Positions 60,901-64,000 of a DNA stretch of 64,000 bases are shown in pieces. The first letter of the stretch is position 1. Every line of letters begins with the position of its first letter. Source of the stretch: Salinispirillum sp049115955. Its GTDB lineage: Bacteria; Pseudomonadota; Gammaproteobacteria; Pseudomonadales; Natronospirillaceae. The position numbers and the translations under genes were made by a program. The DNA lies in NCBI GenBank assembly GCA_049115955.1, contig JAGDZJ010000005.1, positions 62,001 through 126,000 of the forward strand, written 5' to 3'. The notes beneath the pieces are model-generated. The model was not told where the DNA came from. It did not search any database and saw nothing but the letters and a program-made list of their open reading frames with translations.

Positions 60901-62436
60901 TTACTCCTTTATCTGCACAGGAATGATTTGACGGTCGGTCTGACGATTCCCACCAAACAAGGTGACACCGGGGCTATCGCCATCGCTGCACCCGTTACCA
61001 AAGCTAAAACCACAGCCACTCTTCATATCGAAGGCATTTTCGGCGTAAGCGCGATGGCTGGTCGGAATGACGAAACGGTCTTCGTAGTCGGCAATGGCCA
61101 TATAACGGTACATTTCTTCGACTTCATCCACCGTAATACCCACTTGTGCTAGTACTGCGAGGTCTTCCACGTTATCCACCTGTTGGGCGCGTTTGAAGGC
61201 GCGCATGGCGATCATACGCTCCAACGCTCGCACCACTGGCGCTTCGTTACCGGCGGTCAGCAGATTGGCAAGATAGCGCAATGGAATGCGCAGAGATTTC
61301 AGGTCGGGGATGTCACCGTTCATACCGACATGACCGGCTTCCGTGGCCGACTGAATGGGCGACAGCGGTGGTACGTACCAAACCATTGGCAGGGTGCGAT
61401 ATTCAGGGTGCAATGGCAGCGCCACTTTCCATTCTACCGCCATTTTATACACTGGCGACTGTTGGGCGGCGGTGATCCAATGATCAGGAATCCCTTCTGC
61501 CTTGGCGGCCGCAATGACCGCTGGGTCATTTGGATCAAGGAAGATATCGAGCTGAGCTTGATAGAGATCTTGCTCATTGGCTACACTGGCAGCCTCTTCA
61601 ATCCGGTCTGCGTCATACAACAAGACACCCAGATAACGAATGCGTCCGACGCACGTTTCCGAGCAGACGGTCGGCTGACCGACTTCAATACGCGGGTAGC
61701 AGAAGGTGCATTTCTCCGATTTACCACTTTTCCAATTGTAATAGATCTTCTTGTACGGGCAGCCCGATACACACATCCGCCAACCACGACATTTGTCCTG
61801 ATCTATCAGTACAATGCCGTCTTCTTCACGCTTATAGATAGCACCGGAAGGACAGGCAGCCGCACAGGTCGGGTTCAAACAGTGCTCGCACAAACGCGGC
61901 AAGTACATCATGAAGGTTTGTTCAAACTGACCGTATATATCGGCCTGAATGTTATCGAAGTTTTTGTCCTTACGACGCTTTTCAAACTCCGTACCGAGAA
62001 TCTCTTCCCAGTTTGGCCCCCACACGATTTTCTCCATGCGCTGACCACTCAGCAGTGAGCGCGGGCGAGCTGTCGGGGCATGTTGGGTGTCACCGGCGGT
62101 ATGCAGGTGCTGATAGTCGAAGTCAAACGGCTCGTAATAGTCGTCGATTTGCGGCATGTCCGGGTTAGCGAAAATGTTCGCCAGCACCCGTAATTTGCCG
62201 CCCATACGCGGGACGATTTTGCCGCTGTTCTTGCGTTTCCAACCGCCGTTCCACTTATCCTGATTCTCCCATTCTTTCGGGAAGCCAATACCAGGTTTGG
62301 TTTCAACATTGTTAAACCAGGCGTACTCCATACCTTCACGCGACGTCCAGACGTTTTTACAGGTCACGGAACAGGTATGGCAGCCGATGCATTTGTCCAG
62401 ATTAAGGACCTTGCCAATTTGGGCACGTACTTTCAT
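60901..62436 (-). CDS. narH: Respiratory nitrate reductase beta subunit NarH
   Basis: NarH is the electron-transfer subunit with three [4Fe-4S] and one [3Fe-4S] clusters. The 511-residue protein has C16-x2-C19-x2-C22-x3-C26 (CIGCHTCSVTCKNVW), then 'CEHCLNPTCAAACPSG', 'CRGWRMCVSGCPYKK' with the Trp that replaces a Cys at the [3Fe-4S] site, and 'CTFCYPRIEVGQPTVCSETC'. The length equals the family norm. The start MKVRAQIGKVLNLDKC is standard. It lies nine bases after narG. Confidence 0.97.
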   Translation of the reverse strand: MKVRAQIGKVLNLDKCIGCHTCSVTCKNVWTSREGMEYAWFNNVETKPGIGFPKEWENQDKWNGGWKRKNSGKIVPRMGGKLRVLANIFANPDMPQIDDYYEPFDFDYQHLHTAGDTQHAPTARPRSLLSGQRMEKIVWGPNWEEILGTEFEKRRKDKNFDNIQADIYGQFEQTFMMYLPRLCEHCLNPTCAAACPSGAIYKREEDGIVLIDQDKCRGWRMCVSGCPYKKIYYNWKSGKSEKCTFCYPRIEVGQPTVCSETCVGRIRYLGVLLYDADRIEEAASVANEQDLYQAQLDIFLDPNDPAVIAAAKAEGIPDHWITAAQQSPVYKMAVEWKVALPLHPEYRTLPMVWYVPPLSPIQSATEAGHVGMNGDIPDLKSLRIPLRYLANLLTAGNEAPVVRALERMIAMRAFKRAQQVDNVEDLAVLAQVGITVDEVEEMYRYMAIADYEDRFVIPTSHRAYAENAFDMKSGCGFSFGNGCSDGDSPGVTLFGGNRQTDRQIIPVQIKE

Positions 62437-62445
62437 ATCAAGCTC

Positions 62446-64000
62446 CTATTCCGTATCCAGCCAGTCGACTTCATTCATTTTTCTGACGATCACAAACTCG
62501 TCCCGGTTGGCCCCTACGGTGCCGTAGTAGTTAAAGCCGTAGGACTGCTGTGCGTAACCGCCGATCATATGCGTGGGTTTCATCACGGTGCGGGTGACCG
62601 AGTTATGAATACCACCACGGGTGCCGGTGAGGCTTGACCCCGGCGTATTCACGATCTTCTCTTGTGCGTGGTACATCATGCTCATACCTTCTGGCACCCG
62701 TTGCGACACCACCGCACGCGCTGCAATAGCGCCGTTGACGTTGAATACATCAACCCAGTCGTTGTCGACGATGCCCGCGGCCAAGGCGTCTGTCTCACTG
62801 AGCCAAACGATCGGGCCGCCGCGCGACAAGGTGAGCATCAACAGGTTGTCGGAATAGGTACTGTGGATGCCCCATTTTTGGTGCGGGGTGATCCAGTTGA
62901 GTACCAACTCTTTGTTGCCGTTGCTGCGTTGATTCAGCATCGGTTGGATCGTCTTCATATTGACGGGTGGCTTGTACAGGCACTGCGTTTCGCCAAAGTC
63001 ACGCATCCATTCGTGATCCTGATAGAACTGCTGACGCCCGGTGATGGTGCGCCATGGAATCAGTTCATGTACGTTGGTATAGCCTGCGTTGTAGGAGACG
63101 TGCTCGTCTTCTAAACCCGACCATGTAGGGGAAGATATGATCTTACGCGGTTGTGCCACCACATCGCGGAAGCGGATTTTTTCGTCAGCCTTAGGTCGGG
63201 CTAGGTGCGTATGGTCGCGGCCGGTGAAGACCGACAGCGCATCCCACGCTTTAACCGCAACGGCACCATTGGTTTCCGGCGCTAACGACAGAATCACTTC
63301 GCAGGCATCAATGGCACTTTCGATGCGTGGCCGCCCGTGATTGGCGCCACCGCCGCCATGCGTGCGGTTCAGCTTGCCTAAAAATTCGACTTCTTCGTCG
63401 GTGTTCCAACTGATCCCCTTGCCGCCATTACCCAGTTTTTCCAATGCCGGACCCAACGCGGTAAAACGTGCATAGGTATTCGGGTAGTCGCGTTCTACCA
63501 CCGCAATATTGGGCATGGTTAAGCCGGGGATTGGCTCGCATTCGCCCTTCCACCACGCTTTTACCTCATAGGGCTGAGCCAGCTCACCGGGCGAGTCGTG
63601 CAGCAACGGCACCGTGACCACATCCGTTTCTACGTCCAAGTGCCCTGGTGCCAAGGCAGAAAAGGATTCTGCAATGCCCTTAAAAATGTCCCAGTCACTG
63701 CGTGACTCCCACACGGGGTCTATCGCCTTGGTCAGCGGGTGAATAAAGGGGTGCATGTCCGACGTGTTCAGGTCGTCTTTTTCATACCAGGTCGCAGTCG
63801 GCAAAACGATGTCGGAATACAGGCAGGTAGTGGACATCCGGAAGTCCAACGTTACCCACAAGTCGACCTTACCTTCCGCACCTTCTTCGTGCCAAACCAC
63901 GTCTTCCGGCTTGCTTCCGCCACCGGTGTTGTTCAGGTCGGTGCCCAAGTCTTTGCCCAGCAAGCCGTGTTTGGTGCCGAGCAAGTGCTTCAGCATGTAT
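62446..64000 (-). CDS. narG: Respiratory nitrate reductase alpha subunit NarG (C-terminal part; start beyond window)
   Basis: NarG holds the bis-MGD molybdenum cofactor and a [4Fe-4S] cluster and reduces nitrate on the cytoplasmic side. The frame is open to the last base, so the N-terminal ~730 residues lie outside; about 518 residues of the usual ~1250 are present. Recognisable parts are 'YMLKHLLGTKHGLLG', 'TTCLYSDIVLPTATWYEKDDLNTSDMHPFIHPL' (in parts), 'HQKWGIHSTYSDNLLMLTLSRGGP' and 'NDWVDVFNVNGAIAARAVVSQRVP'. It heads narGHJI-ppiC-moaA(-moaB). Its promoter is outside the window. Confidence 0.97.
   Translation of the reverse strand, partial: YMLKHLLGTKHGLLGKDLGTDLNNTGGGSKPEDVVWHEEGAEGKVDLWVTLDFRMSTTCLYSDIVLPTATWYEKDDLNTSDMHPFIHPLTKAIDPVWESRSDWDIFKGIAESFSALAPGHLDVETDVVTVPLLHDSPGELAQPYEVKAWWKGECEPIPGLTMPNIAVVERDYPNTYARFTALGPALEKLGNGGKGISWNTDEEVEFLGKLNRTHGGGGANHGRPRIESAIDACEVILSLAPETNGAVAVKAWDALSVFTGRDHTHLARPKADEKIRFRDVVAQPRKIISSPTWSGLEDEHVSYNAGYTNVHELIPWRTITGRQQFYQDHEWMRDFGETQCLYKPPVNMKTIQPMLNQRSNGNKELVLNWITPHQKWGIHSTYSDNLLMLTLSRGGPIVWLSETDALAAGIVDNDWVDVFNVNGAIAARAVVSQRVPEGMSMMYHAQEKIVNTPGSSLTGTRGGIHNSVTRTVMKPTHMIGGYAQQSYGFNYYGTVGANRDEFVIVRKMNEVDWLDTE

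Noticed and set aside
1..64000. A defence island, prophage, CRISPR array or biosynthetic cluster
   Set aside because: I looked on both strands and found no integrase, transposase, Cas, restriction, toxin-antitoxin, NRPS/PKS or phage structural genes and no regular spacer-repeat pattern.

Overview
The window reads as chromosome of a Gram-negative gammaproteobacterium, probably a marine or halotolerant Oceanospirillales-like species. The lineage is inferred from gene order (priA-ftsN-hslVU; ubiE-ubiJ-ubiB-hisE-tatABC; a CrbS-like kinase beside a DUF4212/symporter pair; narGHJI followed by a parvulin and moaA) and was not tested by a search. Genes are dense, many start codons overlap the preceding stop, and I see no phage, plasmid, insertion sequence, CRISPR, rRNA or tRNA.

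Layout. 1-6.3 kb: 3' end of a polyamine-type ABC permease, rpmE, priA, an FtsN-like SPOR protein, hslV-hslU and a DUF971 gene. 6.3-8.7 kb: a TetR regulator divergent from a Tat-type carotenoid-oxygenase-family protein, with candidate operators between them. 8.8-13.7 kb: ubiE-ubiJ-ubiB, hisE and tatABC. 13.7-22.6 kb: a symporter-like hybrid sensor kinase divergent from a DUF4212/sodium:solute symporter pair, then an unknown membrane protein, a cNMP/CBS/DUF294 protein and a DEDDh exonuclease. 22.6-24.8 kb: an unknown outer-membrane-like protein and a MATE exporter. 24.8-31.6 kb (minus): a Liv-type ABC transporter with a fatty-acyl-CoA ligase. 31.7-34.1 kb: two tandem paralogous membrane GGDEF proteins. 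34.2-43.7 kb: putA, a polar amino-acid ABC transporter, a chemoreceptor and an AraC regulator. 43.7-45.6 kb: a GIY-YIG protein and an Aer-like receptor.

45.8-64 kb is a nitrate-respiration and NO-response region: moeA, sirB2-like, two small uncharacterised genes, a fused narK, a RIC iron-sulfur repair protein divergent from nnrS-nsrR, anaerobic ubiquinone genes ubiTUV, moaB, moaA, a parvulin and narIJHG (narG runs off the end). They fit one physiology: NarK imports nitrate, NarGHI reduces it with quinol, MoaA/MoaB/MoeA make its cofactor, UbiTUV make quinone without O2, and NsrR controls NO defence. FNR-type boxes precede moeA and narK (the narK box lies at exact class-II spacing), with weaker ones before ubiT and the small-gene pair. 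Two NsrR-type palindromes and a third half-site lie between the RIC gene and nnrS.

The most unusual non-coding feature is a ~120-bp palindromic element present as two full copies (42.7 and 57.6 kb) and one half copy. Its ends are perfect 8-bp inverted repeats, it folds as one nested hairpin, and arm differences between copies are largely compensatory. Both full copies start on the stop codon of a neighbouring gene.
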